Made by a program: the position numbers and the translations under genes
NCBI RefSeq assembly: GCF_040869035.1
Contig: NZ_CP162100.1
Span: forward strand, 1,798,001 to 1,862,000
Origin: Vibrio sp. NTOU-M3
GTDB lineage: Bacteria > Pseudomonadota > Gammaproteobacteria > Enterobacterales > Vibrionaceae
DNA: 64,000 bases
Direction of reading: 5' to 3'
Notes under the pieces: generated by a model
The model's input: only the letters and a program-made list of their open reading frames with translations
Told to the model about the DNA's origin: nothing
The model's database searches: none
Shown here: in pieces, positions 17,427 to 27,588 of the stretch
How the letters are laid out: each line of letters begins with the position of its first letter
Position numbering within the stretch: position 1 is the stretch's first letter

Positions 17427-19988
17427 TTAGTGATTTAAAATTAATGTTGGTTTGGTGTCAGATTCGGTACTAAAGAAACTCACGTCCGATCGACCCGATT
17501 GCTCTCCTCGGTTTTCAAGCAGTAAGCTCACAACCCCATGATTGGTGTCGGTTAACAGAGAAGAAACATCAAATTCGACCCACTCTCCAACGTGCGCTGA
17601 TGACACATTCACTGTTGGGCCGACGAGCTCTGGAGTCGGCAATGAGTTCCATGTAATAGACTCTTGCGTCCAATCATTATGACTTAATCGAGATACGGTA
17701 ATTTGACGACTCGAGTCTGTATTCGATGCCCGGACTTTCATTTTCAGAATAGAGGATGATAAATCCGTTGTATCCACATCGCTTAGGTCAAACTTAAGCA
17801 CCGCTTTTCTGTCATAGCTATCATTGTCATTTTTGACCACAAGGTAATTCATATCGCTGTAGTTCGTATTGGCGTATCTTCCACCACGAACAAATGCATC
17901 TTCTTGCGCGTAGACTTCCGCTACATTGAGACTCACAACAACACTCTTGCCTAAATCTTCCACCAAACTCGGGGTAATAACAGCGATATTACGATGACCC
18001 AACTTAGGAGAAGACAACGAAATATTCACTTCAGCACCCGCCACTCCAGGGGTAGAAACCGACAACGTTCCATTGGTTTCATCAAACATAACCACACTCT
18101 GATGATCGACAGACAGACTTGTACCATCAGCCAACTGAACTAAACCAGGCTGATAGAAGACTGCGCCAGTGACACCAAGACCTGAATGCGTAACTGACTG
18201 AAGCTCTGACGTATTTGAAACCACCTGTACTGGTGAATTTTGTGCATATTGCGCAGTTCGATCGACATCTGAATTCGGCAGTATGATGTATTGATATTGT
18301 CCATCGGTAGGTTTAATCCCGTGCCCGATTCGCAAAGTAAATACCTCTTTTTGCACAAGTTCATTTGAATACTTGCTGTTGATGCGGTTCCAGTTGCCAG
18401 AATGGGTATTGTTGCTCATTTGACCATACCAGTTCTCTGGAAAAACGTATCCGACATTATCGTGATGTACCCACTTGGCATTCACTAGCTGGCGCGCACC
18501 ATTTTGATAAACACGGCCATCTACCGTAACCAGCCCATCCAATGAGGTTTGGTTTACCGTTGTGTTAATGTGCTCACCACGTTGAGAAGTAATTCCAGCC
18601 CCTAACGCCACTACCTCATCATTAAAGCTAAACCACGCTTTTTTGGCTTGCGTGCTGTAGTAGTTCATATCAAAAACGCCAACACCAACGTTGCCATCCG
18701 TCACCCCGCCAGTGAACGTGGTACTTTGAACCACCTTGCCCCAAAGTGCCGGACGTTTAACCAACACCGGAGCAGTTACGCCGGGAACAAATTTCCAATC
18801 CCAAACTGGAAAGATTTCATGATATTCATCGCCATCTTGCATCAAAAACATGCTGCCAAAACCGAGCCAAAAACCTAACTTGTTTTCACCGTTTCCATAT
18901 TCATTCGGTTCTGTTCGGTTTGAATTCATTTTAATGCCAATAAAATGATGGTCCGCGAGTTTGGTGACATAATCTGAGCGCCAAAATGATTTAAAACCAT
19001 TCAGTCCGGATACACCGCCATTGACATGATGTTGAAACGCTTCTGCCTCTGCTTTTCTTTGCTCCGTCAACCCTTGTACATACTGCGTTTGCGCTCTTAG
19101 TATCGGGTTATCTAGCGGGACTTTTCGGCTAATTCCTCGACCTTCGACGTTATAATCTAAGACACCATTCCAATTTAACCAACGCACGCCATCAAGGAAG
19201 TAATTGACCACAATCTCTCGTTTCTCGGCCGGGAAAGCCCATTGCAAATCTCGAACGTGATAAGCCCAAAACGTTAGGGATTTAATAAATGTTTCGCCAT
19301 ATCCACCGCTATATAGCTGCTTGCCATGTTGATGAAAAGAATAATCTTTTTGGATACCTTCACCGTTTGTGATCTCAATAACATCGAGCAATCCATTGAT
19401 GCCTCGGTCAACTAATTGTTCGTTGTCATTTAGCAAACCTTTGTAAATCACACTGGTTGAAATATCAGATTTGTTCGCACCCGTTTTACTCGGAAAATCA
19501 GGCATATAACGAACAATATTACTCTTAACTTGTTCTGGGACCTTATCACCCAAAATGAGCAAAATTGGCCCTAATAGTCGTGGAATCCCAATATCATTCC
19601 ACCACCAACTGCTATTTTCGCGGTTCTCATGTGCCCAAAATTGCAAGCTGATCAAAAGGGCATTCTGAGCTTCAGGGTGTACGTCATAATGTGCGCCGGC
19701 CGCAAGCGTTAACATTCGCTCACCGTGTTTCATCAACTCATCCGCATTTGTTTGATACTCATAATCGATGTCACTCCAAGTACCGTCTGGATTCATGCTT
19801 GAAATAAGTTGAGACACGGTATCTTGAAAGCTAGTGCCTGACTGTGGAAATCTATCGGCTTCTTGCTGTGCTAAATCGGGGACTATACGGCTTTTTAATA
19901 ACTCTATTTGTTCACTAGCATAAGATGTGAAACTCATAGAGACCATTGCTGCTAATATTGTACTTTTGATAAAGGTGTATTTCTTCAT
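17427..19988 (-). CDS. Secreted polysaccharide lyase family 8 (chondroitin/hyaluronan lyase) with DNRLRE module
   Basis: 853 aa. Signal peptide about 1-24. The N-terminal alpha/alpha toroid carries the PL8 catalytic set: Asn131 (SWWWNDIGIPR), His221 and Tyr230 (FHQHGKQLYSGGYG, the 9-residue His-Tyr spacing known from hyaluronate lyase), and Arg284/Arg288 (EGRGISR). PL8 beta-sandwich domains follow. From about residue 690 there is a DNRLRE/CBM96-like module (EDAFVRGGRYANTNY...), which probably binds carbohydrate or a surface. It cleaves the 1,4 bond to uronic acid, giving unsaturated disaccharides. Chondroitin versus hyaluronan preference cannot be read; xanthan lyase is a less likely relative. 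Confidence 0.85.
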   Translation of the reverse strand: MKKYTFIKSTILAAMVSMSFTSYASEQIELLKSRIVPDLAQQEADRFPQSGTSFQDTVSQLISSMNPDGTWSDIDYEYQTNADELMKHGERMLTLAAGAHYDVHPEAQNALLISLQFWAHENRENSSWWWNDIGIPRLLGPILLILGDKVPEQVKSNIVRYMPDFPSKTGANKSDISTSVIYKGLLNDNEQLVDRGINGLLDVIEITNGEGIQKDYSFHQHGKQLYSGGYGETFIKSLTFWAYHVRDLQWAFPAEKREIVVNYFLDGVRWLNWNGVLDYNVEGRGISRKVPLDNPILRAQTQYVQGLTEQRKAEAEAFQHHVNGGVSGLNGFKSFWRSDYVTKLADHHFIGIKMNSNRTEPNEYGNGENKLGFWLGFGSMFLMQDGDEYHEIFPVWDWKFVPGVTAPVLVKRPALWGKVVQSTTFTGGVTDGNVGVGVFDMNYYSTQAKKAWFSFNDEVVALGAGITSQRGEHINTTVNQTSLDGLVTVDGRVYQNGARQLVNAKWVHHDNVGYVFPENWYGQMSNNTHSGNWNRINSKYSNELVQKEVFTLRIGHGIKPTDGQYQYIILPNSDVDRTAQYAQNSPVQVVSNTSELQSVTHSGLGVTGAVFYQPGLVQLADGTSLSVDHQSVVMFDETNGTLSVSTPGVAGAEVNISLSSPKLGHRNIAVITPSLVEDLGKSVVVSLNVAEVYAQEDAFVRGGRYANTNYSDMNYLVVKNDNDSYDRKAVLKFDLSDVDTTDLSSSILKMKVRASNTDSSRQITVSRLSHNDWTQESITWNSLPTPELVGPTVNVSSAHVGEWVEFDVSSLLTDTNHGVVSLLLENRGEQSGRSDVSFFSTESDTKPTLILNH

Positions 19989-20532
19989 AACCTTACCTTT
20001 TTATTATCTATCGAAAACAGGCCTTTCCCCTACCAACAAGACCAAACAAATTAGATTTGACTACATGTATTATTAACTAAGAAACTGAACAGACTTAGTT
20101 AAAGATATATTTATTAAAACCTCATCATAAACTCCTTATTCACATAAACAGAAACTATCTTAAAATTAAATGTAACAAGTTAATAATTAACAGAATTATG
20201 ACTAAAGTAATAAGTATTATTTATATAGAGATAATATTTAATTATTAACATTGAAATTATTAAATTAAAAAACAAACATTAGGAACACCATACATTACAA
20301 TGGTAGCAATAATACATTTTTAATATAATTAATGTAATAACATGACAATAATCACGTTCAGTGCATAAAGATGAATAGGAAATAATAAATAAAGCCGCGA
20401 TTAATCACGTTAAGCTACTTTTATATTGGTGTGCTATAAAAAGAGGGGGTAAAAAGTCTCTACCTAAGTAGAGACTTTATTAGCAGATGACACTTTTTAC
20501 TACGAAAGAGTAAAAGTGGCAGATTAAGTGTA
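19989..20532. other. AT-rich gap between the two PL8 lyase genes
   Basis: 544 bp. It holds the promoter of the leftward PL8 gene (start 19988, preceded by AAAGGTAAGGTT on the minus strand) and, at its right end, the terminator of the second PL8 gene. Several TGTAA/TTACA-like half sites (for example around 20170 and 20290-20340) could be operator material, but no clear dyad is assignable. Confidence 0.4.
20448..20478 (-). terminator. Terminator of the second PL8 lyase gene
   Basis: Perfect 11-bp stem AAAGTCTCTAC (20453-20463) / GTAGAGACTTT (20468-20478), loop CTAA. On the minus strand it is followed by TTACCCCC; together with the U-rich stem end this gives a TTTTT run. Confidence 0.75.
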
Positions 20533-23500
20533 TTAATAACTTGAGGTGCTTAACGAAGGCGCCGTAAAGTCACTGTCTTTACTATAAAAAGTGGCGTATT
20601 TTTGCCCTCCAGAATCACCACTGTACAATCGCAATGAGATCTGTTGTTTACCCTGCTCTAATGCAGATTTCACTAATCCAGTCACGTCAATCGCTACCGT
20701 CTGATCCGTAGTATTGACTGCAACCGTAATCGGCGTGCTATTTCCTCTCGATAGTGAATTAAAGGTCACATTACTTTCACTCCAATTAGAGTCAATTTCT
20801 GCAATATTGAACGTCATGGCTTGGCCAATTGATTTCACCTCAAGTACGACTTCAGCACGACTCAACGCATCAGCTCTTAAATGCCCAATAGGGAACTTAA
20901 GCACACTTTCACGTGTATAGCTTGGCGAGTTTGGATCCAGTTTTACGATCAAGCGTGAATCCTGACCAAAATTCCCATCAGCAGAAGTGCCACCTTGAAC
21001 AAATGCATCTTCAACAACATTAGCCTGCTCTTCTATCGGATTATAATCGATGTTAATCACAGGGCCCTCAGCTGCACTTTCTTTACTGTTAAACGTCACC
21101 CAGTTATTTGAACCATTATTGGCAACTTCAAGTTTCAGGCTAATCGCGTTTAAGCCTTGTTGGGCAGCTGTACGTACAGCATCCGTGATATCCCATTGGA
21201 ATACACCATTGTTGTTCGTTGCCGTTGCCACTTGCACGCCGGTTGCAGGTGCAGTATTCGCAGTTATTGCAGACTCATCCCACGAGTTATCATTCACCAA
21301 ATAAGCAACAACGGGCTGAGCTGCGCCGACATTGAAAACAGATAACTCAAGCTTAGCGGTATTTAATGCAGAGGCATTTACCTGATCGATTGGAAATTGA
21401 AGGTAAGCATGACGTCGATATGCGGAATTAGAATCTGCTTTAACCGCGATTTTTTCAGAGGTACCGTAGTTGTCATCAGAGTAGCCTCCGTAACGGACAA
21501 AGGCATCTGATGCGACTTGCAACACGAGATCAGGAGTGAGTTGAATGTCCCCCATAGCCAAGGAGTCCGATGAAACATTGGTTTGCTGGTAATTCGGCGC
21601 ACTCAATTGGGATGATGCCCCACCGTGCGAATTGTATAAGCTCACCGTTGCAGCGGTATACGCCTGATCCGGATCAGCAAAATACAGTGTTGGTTGCTGC
21701 GAACTGACACCCGTGACCACAAACATGCCAGCTTGATCAGACACCAGCGTCAGCTCCGTATTACTCCATTGACCCGCTTCTCGCAGTACAAGTTGCAAAA
21801 CGTCATCACGCTTATCATATACCGCCAATGTGCTCCCTTCTTGATAGGTCACAAACCGGTCACGAGGGTTTAAGTTTGATACTGAATTAGCAGTGACTCC
21901 CGGATAGATAGCGTAACTGAAGGTTGCGTTTGCAGGATAAGCACCATGATCAATCCAGCTAGTAAACACCGTGCCCGTAATGTCACGGTCACTTTCTGAG
22001 CTATTTACTCGCGTCCACTTGCCAGTACGCTCTTCAACACTGACCTTATAGGTATTGTTGTCCAATGGCATATAAGCCGTGCCATTATGCAGCAGGTAGG
22101 CCAGCTCTTCGCCGCTATAGCTATTTTCACCCAAAGTTAAAGAGTCTGTACTCCCATTACTAAGCCCAACGGTCACATTATCGCGAAACCAATTTTGCTC
22201 AAGGGATGTGGTAACCAGACCTGCTTTACTGGAAGTGACCTCTGAGGCCATCGCAACAATAGCGTCGGAGAAAACGAAGTTCGCCTTCTGAACTGTGACC
22301 CCAAATTTATTTTGGCTATGTACCATGATGGCGTTGTTTGCAGCCGACATAACACCAGAAAATGCAATACCTTTGCTATTCCAGCCTACGTTCATCGACT
22401 GGCCTTCTCTTCCAGTCACACCAGGAATTTTCAACCAGTCCCACAAAGGAAAGATGTTGTAGTACTCATCTCCTGACAAACGGATGGAATGCGATCCCAT
22501 AGACATCAAAGCGCCTAGTAAGTTTTCACCATTGCCCTGTTCAATCGCCATGGTTCGATTAGAATGAGTGAGTGCAGAATATTGATAAGCCTGTTCATTT
22601 TTAAGCAAATAATCGCCATTCCAATACCCTTTCACGCCCCGGTACGGCATTTGATCTGCAGATACTTGTCCACTGGTCACTTTATTAACCAGTTCAAAGT
22701 GTTCAGCTCTATCAGGATTGAGTCGTTGTAATGCATCCGTAGAGAACCCGCGACCAAGGTTGTTTTCTCTTGAAACACCACCTCGTCCACCCGTTAGATA
22801 ATCATGATAGCGACCGCGGAATGTGGGATACATGCCTTGATCCATAAAACCTTCTAACGAGTTTTGGCTATTGGTGCTCATCGAGTAATAACCGCGCGTA
22901 AACGCTTCAACCTGAAGTGTCCGCATGACCAAAACCCAACCATAAGAGTTAGTATTAAGCATCGGACCATGAGCAAAGAAACTCTTATCTGCATTGATCC
23001 CAATATCATTACGACCAACTTCATTCAGTGCTTCATTACTGTAATAGCTCAACCTTTCTGAGTTGTCTCTTACCACGCCGCTATACATGTTCGCTATGGC
23101 AATATCAATCGCATTCGCCCCTCGACCATAGCTCCAGTGACTTCGGGCATTCAGGTATTTCGCGTCAACTAACGCTTGGTAATCTACCGCATTGACCGGG
23201 ATTTGATTCGCTCTGACATACACCACCAATTCACCTACCTTGTGGGGAATACCAATGTAATTGAACCACCAGCCTGTATGAGTATATTGAGCTTCTGCAA
23301 AGTGTTTCATTCCCGCTGAAATGGTTGTAAGCAGTGCCGGAGATGTACTTTCGTTACATTGAGTATTGGTGTAACAACGCGCTAAAGCCAGCAAGCGATC
23401 TAAATGTTCGGTCACAGGAAAAGCTGCTGCGGTTGAGGATACATAGTCAATATCCGACCATTGACCGGTCTCTGGATTAAACTCTCCGCCTTCCGATATC

Positions 23501-23718
23501 GGAACAATCCAATTGCCTACGTCAGTCACACTAGGCTTTGTAGCATCGATATACGCTGCCATTTGCTGCGCTACACCATCGCGAATATCTGCGTCACTCT
23601 GAACCGAGGCAGTAACGGCAGACGTTGTATCTACAGGCATCGCAATTGCTATCGGCGTCGCTAAAAGCCCCAGACTCATCGTAAGAGCGCTTAACTTAAG
23701 TACTGTCATTTTTTTCAT
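20533..23718 (-). CDS. Secreted PL8 polysaccharide lyase with two C-terminal DNRLRE modules
   Basis: 1061 aa. Signal peptide about 1-27 (LLATPIAIA). Catalytic set in ATG-based numbering: Asn153 (GWWFNYIGIPH), His250 and Tyr259 (FFAHGPMLNTNSYG, again 9 apart), and Arg312/Arg317 (GGRGGVSR). PL8 beta domains follow, then two DNRLRE/CBM96-like modules (about 730-895 and 900-1061), one more than its neighbour. The two lyases are clearly related but diverged, suggesting different glycosaminoglycan preferences. The ATG at 23718 has GGTGA five bases upstream; TTG/GTG starts 9-12 bp earlier are possible. Transcribed divergently from murQ and the PTS genes. Confidence 0.85.
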   Translation of the reverse strand: MKKMTVLKLSALTMSLGLLATPIAIAMPVDTTSAVTASVQSDADIRDGVAQQMAAYIDATKPSVTDVGNWIVPISEGGEFNPETGQWSDIDYVSSTAAAFPVTEHLDRLLALARCYTNTQCNESTSPALLTTISAGMKHFAEAQYTHTGWWFNYIGIPHKVGELVVYVRANQIPVNAVDYQALVDAKYLNARSHWSYGRGANAIDIAIANMYSGVVRDNSERLSYYSNEALNEVGRNDIGINADKSFFAHGPMLNTNSYGWVLVMRTLQVEAFTRGYYSMSTNSQNSLEGFMDQGMYPTFRGRYHDYLTGGRGGVSRENNLGRGFSTDALQRLNPDRAEHFELVNKVTSGQVSADQMPYRGVKGYWNGDYLLKNEQAYQYSALTHSNRTMAIEQGNGENLLGALMSMGSHSIRLSGDEYYNIFPLWDWLKIPGVTGREGQSMNVGWNSKGIAFSGVMSAANNAIMVHSQNKFGVTVQKANFVFSDAIVAMASEVTSSKAGLVTTSLEQNWFRDNVTVGLSNGSTDSLTLGENSYSGEELAYLLHNGTAYMPLDNNTYKVSVEERTGKWTRVNSSESDRDITGTVFTSWIDHGAYPANATFSYAIYPGVTANSVSNLNPRDRFVTYQEGSTLAVYDKRDDVLQLVLREAGQWSNTELTLVSDQAGMFVVTGVSSQQPTLYFADPDQAYTAATVSLYNSHGGASSQLSAPNYQQTNVSSDSLAMGDIQLTPDLVLQVASDAFVRYGGYSDDNYGTSEKIAVKADSNSAYRRHAYLQFPIDQVNASALNTAKLELSVFNVGAAQPVVAYLVNDNSWDESAITANTAPATGVQVATATNNNGVFQWDITDAVRTAAQQGLNAISLKLEVANNGSNNWVTFNSKESAAEGPVINIDYNPIEEQANVVEDAFVQGGTSADGNFGQDSRLIVKLDPNSPSYTRESVLKFPIGHLRADALSRAEVVLEVKSIGQAMTFNIAEIDSNWSESNVTFNSLSRGNSTPITVAVNTTDQTVAIDVTGLVKSALEQGKQQISLRLYSGDSGGQKYATFYSKDSDFTAPSLSTSSY

Positions 23719-24021
23719 GTTTGTCACCAATTCCTTCTATCAAGTAAGGATTAAATGGTTGAACACTATTCTCGAACACGAACCCTAAATAGCCCCCTAC
23801 CTGTTACCTGCGAGAATCTAAATGCTGACTACAAAAACCCCCTTTCCCATAATCAACAGCATCAGTATGTAACATTAATACATAAATGCACTTAATAATT
23901 GTACTCTTATGACATAACTCACACTTCTATTTATAAAATCACAAATGTACTTTCATTACACACCAAAAAGAAGATACGGTAATGAAACTACAGATAAGTT
24001 TATAAATAAGGATTTGAATTT
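23719..24021. other. Divergent control region, PL8 lyase / murQ-PTS operon
   Basis: 303 bp holding both promoters. A CRP-like site lies at 23908-23923, and TGTA-N7-TACA (about 23947-23961) is a possible operator for the RpiR regulator encoded at the operon end. Otherwise AT-rich. Confidence 0.45.
23908..23923. promoter_or_regulatory. Candidate CRP-cAMP site
   Basis: TATGA-CATAAC-TCACA matches TGTGA-N6-TCACA at 9 of 10 positions. Carbon-catabolite control would suit a PTS sugar operon and its lyase. Confidence 0.4.
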
Positions 24022-24948
24022 ATGCGAGACACCAAGATTGATGCATTGATTGAAAATGAAATGAATTCAAAAACATTAGGGCTTTCAAAAATGAGTACGT
24101 TTGAAATCCTACAAACCATCAATACACACGATAAAACGGTCGCTAGAGCCATTGAAAAACAACTTCCTGCTGTAGAAAAAGCCGTGGATGCGATTTGCAT
24201 GCAACTACTCAACGGTGGTCGGATATTTTATGTCGGCGCCGGAACGAGTGGTCGTCTGGCCGTTCTGGATAGTGCTGAATGTCCCCCTACCTTCGGTACC
24301 GATCCAGAACTGGTTCAGTCGATCATCGCTGGCGGGTTAGATGCCATGCTAGCCGCTGTCGAAGATGTGGAAGACAGCGATACCTTATCGATCAGCGCAT
24401 TAGAATACCGAAACCTCAAGCCTGTCGATGTAGTCATCGGTATTTCTGCCAGTGGACGAACGCCGTTTGCACTTTCAGCACTGAAATACGCCAATGAAAT
24501 GGGTTGCTTAACCATTGCCATTTGTACTCGTGGCACATCCCCAATGGAACAAGAAGCTAACATTGCAATTGCACCTGACGTTGGCCCTGAAGTGCTAAGC
24601 GGCTCTTCGAGAATGAAAAGTGGTACTGCACAAAAAATGCTGCTGGGCATGATCAGTACCACCGTTATGACCCGTTTAGGCAAAGTCTATAACAACCAGA
24701 TGATCGATCTTGTTGCTAACAACGAAAAGCTGATTTATCGCGCAGAGAATATGGTCGCCTCTATCTGCCAAATCCCAGTGGAGAAAGCCAAAGAATTTCT
24801 CGAAAAGGCCCAATACAACCCACGAATTGCAGCGCTTATGTGCCTAGGAAAAGTCTCCTATGAACAAGCACTTAAGTGCATTGAGAACGAATTCCAAACA
24901 CTAGAAGAACAACTTATTACCGCTAAACAGCGCTACACCAGTAACTAA
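24022..24948 (+). CDS. murQ: MurQ-type N-acetylmuramate-6-phosphate etherase family protein
   Basis: 308 aa SIS-domain enzyme. Known MurQ removes the D-lactyl ether from O3 of MurNAc-6-phosphate by beta-elimination, giving GlcNAc-6-phosphate. Both E. coli catalytic glutamates (83 and 114) are present at the same 31-residue spacing: Glu86 (SAECPPTFG) and Glu117 (VEDVED). The SIS phosphosugar loops GAGTSGRLAVLD, ISASGRTPF and SGSSRMKSGTAQK are intact. It leads a mannose-family PTS operon and is divergent from a PL8 lyase; there is no MurP or peptidoglycan-recycling gene nearby. The substrate here may be an O3-linked unsaturated uronyl-HexNAc-6-phosphate; that is inference. Confidence 0.85.
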   Translation: MRDTKIDALIENEMNSKTLGLSKMSTFEILQTINTHDKTVARAIEKQLPAVEKAVDAICMQLLNGGRIFYVGAGTSGRLAVLDSAECPPTFGTDPELVQSIIAGGLDAMLAAVEDVEDSDTLSISALEYRNLKPVDVVIGISASGRTPFALSALKYANEMGCLTIAICTRGTSPMEQEANIAIAPDVGPEVLSGSSRMKSGTAQKMLLGMISTTVMTRLGKVYNNQMIDLVANNEKLIYRAENMVASICQIPVEKAKEFLEKAQYNPRIAALMCLGKVSYEQALKCIENEFQTLEEQLITAKQRYTSN

Positions 24949-24972
24949 AAAACATTAGAAAGAGAGAACACT

Positions 24973-25455
24973 ATGGGTATCAATCTAACTCGAGTCGACA
25001 ATCGTTTGCTCCATGGTCAAGTTGCGGTGGCATGGAGCCATCACTCCGGTGCCAATTTGATCGTCATCGCCAATGATGATGTTGCAGAAGACTCAGTACA
25101 ACAAAACCTGATGACTATGTTAGCAGGAAACATGGGCGTACGATTTTTCTCCATTCAAAAAACCATCGATGTCATCCACAACGCCTCACCAGAGCAGCAC
25201 ATCATTCTTGTCGTAAGAACGCCTCAAGACGTGGTTCGCTTGGTTGAAGGTGGTGTGCCACTCAATGACATCAACATTGGCAACATGCACTTCTCCGAAG
25301 GCAAAAAACAAATTCATGTCACCGTATCAGTTGATGACAACGACATGCAAGCGTTCAAGCGCCTTAAAGAACTCGGAGTACGTTTTGCCATCCAGCGTAT
25401 GCCTGATGAAGACAAGCTGGATATCTTTGAACTCTACGACGCATATAAGGGATAG
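24973..25455 (+). CDS. PTS mannose/sorbose-family EIIB component
   Basis: 160 aa cytosolic phosphotransfer domain of the PTSIIB_sorb family (AgaB/AgaV-like). The active-site histidine is His14 in TRVDNRLLHGQV. It passes phosphate from EIIA (encoded at 27137) to the sugar during import through EIIC-EIID. Two bases separate it from the EIIC gene. In Firmicutes such PTS units import hyaluronan/chondroitin disaccharides; the lyase genes next door suggest the same substrate class here. Confidence 0.9.
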   Translation: MGINLTRVDNRLLHGQVAVAWSHHSGANLIVIANDDVAEDSVQQNLMTMLAGNMGVRFFSIQKTIDVIHNASPEQHIILVVRTPQDVVRLVEGGVPLNDINIGNMHFSEGKKQIHVTVSVDDNDMQAFKRLKELGVRFAIQRMPDEDKLDIFELYDAYKG

Positions 25456-25457
25456 AT

Positions 25458-26231
25458 ATGTTTGAAATACTATTAATCGGACTGTGGGCAGCCTTTGCAG
25501 GCGTCGACTTTTATAGCGGGCAGTTTTATTTTGGACGCCCTATCGTAACCGGCCCTGTTGTTGGTTTGATCTTAGGTGATTACCAAACGGGCCTAGCAGT
25601 AGGTGCTGCACTTGAGCTCGCATGGCTTGGCTTGGTGCCGATTGCTGGCGCGCAGCCACCGAATGTCACCATCGGTGCTGTGGTAGGTACAGCATTCGCA
25701 ATCCAAGGCGGTTTTGCACCAGAAGTCGTAGTGGGTATTGCACTACCGTTCGCTATCTTGATGCAACAACTGATCGTACTTCAATTTACCGTGTTCTCAG
25801 GCTTAATGCACAAAGCTGACGACTTAGCACAACAAGGTGATGATAAAGGGATAGCCCGTATCAACCATTTAGGCATGCTCTCTTTAGGGTGTCTTTATTT
25901 TATCACCGCGGTACTGCCTGTTTACTTTGGTGAAGAAGTTGCTAACACCATTATTACCTACGTTCCTGAAAGCATCATCACTGGCCTTAAAATAGCGGGT
26001 GGTTTAATGCCTGCACTTGGCTTCGCGATGCTACTTAAGATCATGTTTAAAAAAGCATTCATTCCCTACTTTGTTGCCGGGTTTGCAGCCATGACATATT
26101 TGAATCTTCCAGTACTTGCTATCGCTATTTTCGCTACATGTATCGCTGTTATTGACTACATGACGCGCCAACGAATCGAAGAAAACAAGCCAGCTGTTAC
26201 GTCAAACCAAAACCAAGGCGGAGGTATTTAA
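25458..26231 (+). CDS. PTS mannose/sorbose-family EIIC permease
   Basis: 257 aa multi-helix inner-membrane channel component (AgaW/ManY-like). Family motifs: the N-terminal GVDFYSGQFYFGRP segment, ALELAWLGLVPIAGAQPPNV, and a long hydrophobic C-terminal half. With EIID it forms the sugar translocator. Spacing to EIID is 1 bp, so these are tightly coupled. Confidence 0.92.
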   Translation: MFEILLIGLWAAFAGVDFYSGQFYFGRPIVTGPVVGLILGDYQTGLAVGAALELAWLGLVPIAGAQPPNVTIGAVVGTAFAIQGGFAPEVVVGIALPFAILMQQLIVLQFTVFSGLMHKADDLAQQGDDKGIARINHLGMLSLGCLYFITAVLPVYFGEEVANTIITYVPESIITGLKIAGGLMPALGFAMLLKIMFKKAFIPYFVAGFAAMTYLNLPVLAIAIFATCIAVIDYMTRQRIEENKPAVTSNQNQGGGI

Positions 26232-26232
26232 G

Positions 26233-27069
26233 ATGTCAGAACAACTAACTCAACCAGCATCTGTTGCCGAACAAAATGAGACAAGCTCAAATGCACTGCC
26301 AAAGAGTGTGGTTAGAAAAATATTGTGGCGACAACTCTTTATTCAGGCTTCTTTTAACTACGAGCGGATGCAAGCGTGTGGTTTTCTCTGGGCAATTTCG
26401 CCGGGTTTAAAGCATATCCACAAGCAAAAAGAACGTTTGGGTGAGTCAATGCGGGCTCACATGGACTTCTTTAACTCACACACTTATTTGGTGACGTTTA
26501 TTCTGGGCCTTGTCCTTGCAATGGAGCAGAGCAAACAAAAGGTAGAAACCATTCGTGCATTTAAAGTAGCCGCAATGGGACCCATTGCAGGTATTGGCGA
26601 TGCGATGTTTAACCTTACGTTAAAGCCAATTAGTGCAGCCATTGCGGCCTCTTTAGCACTGGATAATGTGGCATTAGCGCCCATTTTCTATCTGTTGCTA
26701 CTGAACGTGACCCGACTAAGCATACAGATTCCGTTGTTCAAGTATGGATACGAGTCTGGCTTGAAAGCACTGGACAAGCTGAAAGACCACACCGTTGCGA
26801 TGGCTCGCTCTGCAACCATCGTCGGTATTATGGTAATTGGTGCCATGTCTGCCCAGTTTGTAAAACTGAAGACAACAGCCACCATTGGTTATGCGGACAC
26901 AACCTTTAATATCCAAACCGACTTACTGGATAAAATTGTCCCTAACATTCTACCAGTGCTGTTCGTACTCCTGACTTATCGCCTACTTATGAAAGGCCTC
27001 TCTCCAACGAAGATCATATTCCTGATGATTTTGTTCGGTATAGGTGGTCATTACATCGGCATTTTATAA
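26233..27069 (+). CDS. PTS mannose-family EIID component
   Basis: 278 aa (AgaE/ManZ-like). A cytosolic N-terminal domain with RQLFIQASFNYERMQACGF and HMDFFNSHTYL, then hydrophobic C-terminal segments (MGPIAGIGDAMFNLTLKPI is the family glycine-rich region). Partner of EIIC in the translocation complex. The next gene, EIIA, is 67 bp downstream beyond a hairpin. Confidence 0.92.
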   Translation: MSEQLTQPASVAEQNETSSNALPKSVVRKILWRQLFIQASFNYERMQACGFLWAISPGLKHIHKQKERLGESMRAHMDFFNSHTYLVTFILGLVLAMEQSKQKVETIRAFKVAAMGPIAGIGDAMFNLTLKPISAAIAASLALDNVALAPIFYLLLLNVTRLSIQIPLFKYGYESGLKALDKLKDHTVAMARSATIVGIMVIGAMSAQFVKLKTTATIGYADTTFNIQTDLLDKIVPNILPVLFVLLTYRLLMKGLSPTKIIFLMILFGIGGHYIGIL

Positions 27070-27086
27070 CGGCTCTTGTTGCCTCT

Positions 27087-27110
27087 AATGCGGGCTTTGC
27101 CCGCATTCTT
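27087..27110 (+). terminator. Intra-operon hairpin between EIID and EIIA
   Basis: Perfect 9-bp stem AATGCGGGC / GCCCGCATT, loop TTT, followed only by CTT. It is probably a partial terminator or mRNA stabiliser that sets the EIIA level relative to EIIBCD. Confidence 0.5.
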
Positions 27111-27136
27111 AACCTAATTCATTCATAGGACGAAAT

Positions 27137-27571
27137 ATGATAGCTGTAATTCTCGTTGGTCACGGTCATTTTGGCTCAGGTTTAGGCCAAGCAATTCACC
27201 AGATTATTGGTGCCCAACCTAATTTCTCAACCATTGATTTTGTTGAAGGCATTTCTGTTCCTGAACTCGAAATCCTGATGCTGAAAGAAGTCGACAAACT
27301 AGACACCACAGACGGCGTGGTTTTCTTCACCGACTTATTAGGTGGCAGCCCGTTCCGAGTAGCCTCACAAATCGCCCTACAACGGGATGATGTCGAAGTA
27401 ATTTCAGGTACGAACTTACAACTGTGTGTCGAGATGTTGTTAGAGCGAGAGGATTTAGATCTAATTGAATTTGCCAAGACAGCAGTAGTCAGTGGGCATA
27501 ACGGACTGACACGATTAGCCGACGCACTAGAAGCCTCACGCCAAGATAACTCATCAGAAGATGGTATCTAA
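27137..27571 (+). CDS. PTS mannose-family EIIA component
   Basis: 144 aa cytosolic EIIA-man domain (AgaF/ManX N-terminal-like). The phosphorylated histidine is expected to be His9 in LVGHGHFG. DLLGGSPFRVAS is a typical family segment. It accepts phosphate from HPr and hands it to EIIB. Stand-alone rather than fused to EIIB. Confidence 0.9.
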   Translation: MIAVILVGHGHFGSGLGQAIHQIIGAQPNFSTIDFVEGISVPELEILMLKEVDKLDTTDGVVFFTDLLGGSPFRVASQIALQRDDVEVISGTNLQLCVEMLLEREDLDLIEFAKTAVVSGHNGLTRLADALEASRQDNSSEDGI

Positions 27572-27588
27572 CAACTGAGGTTGGACGC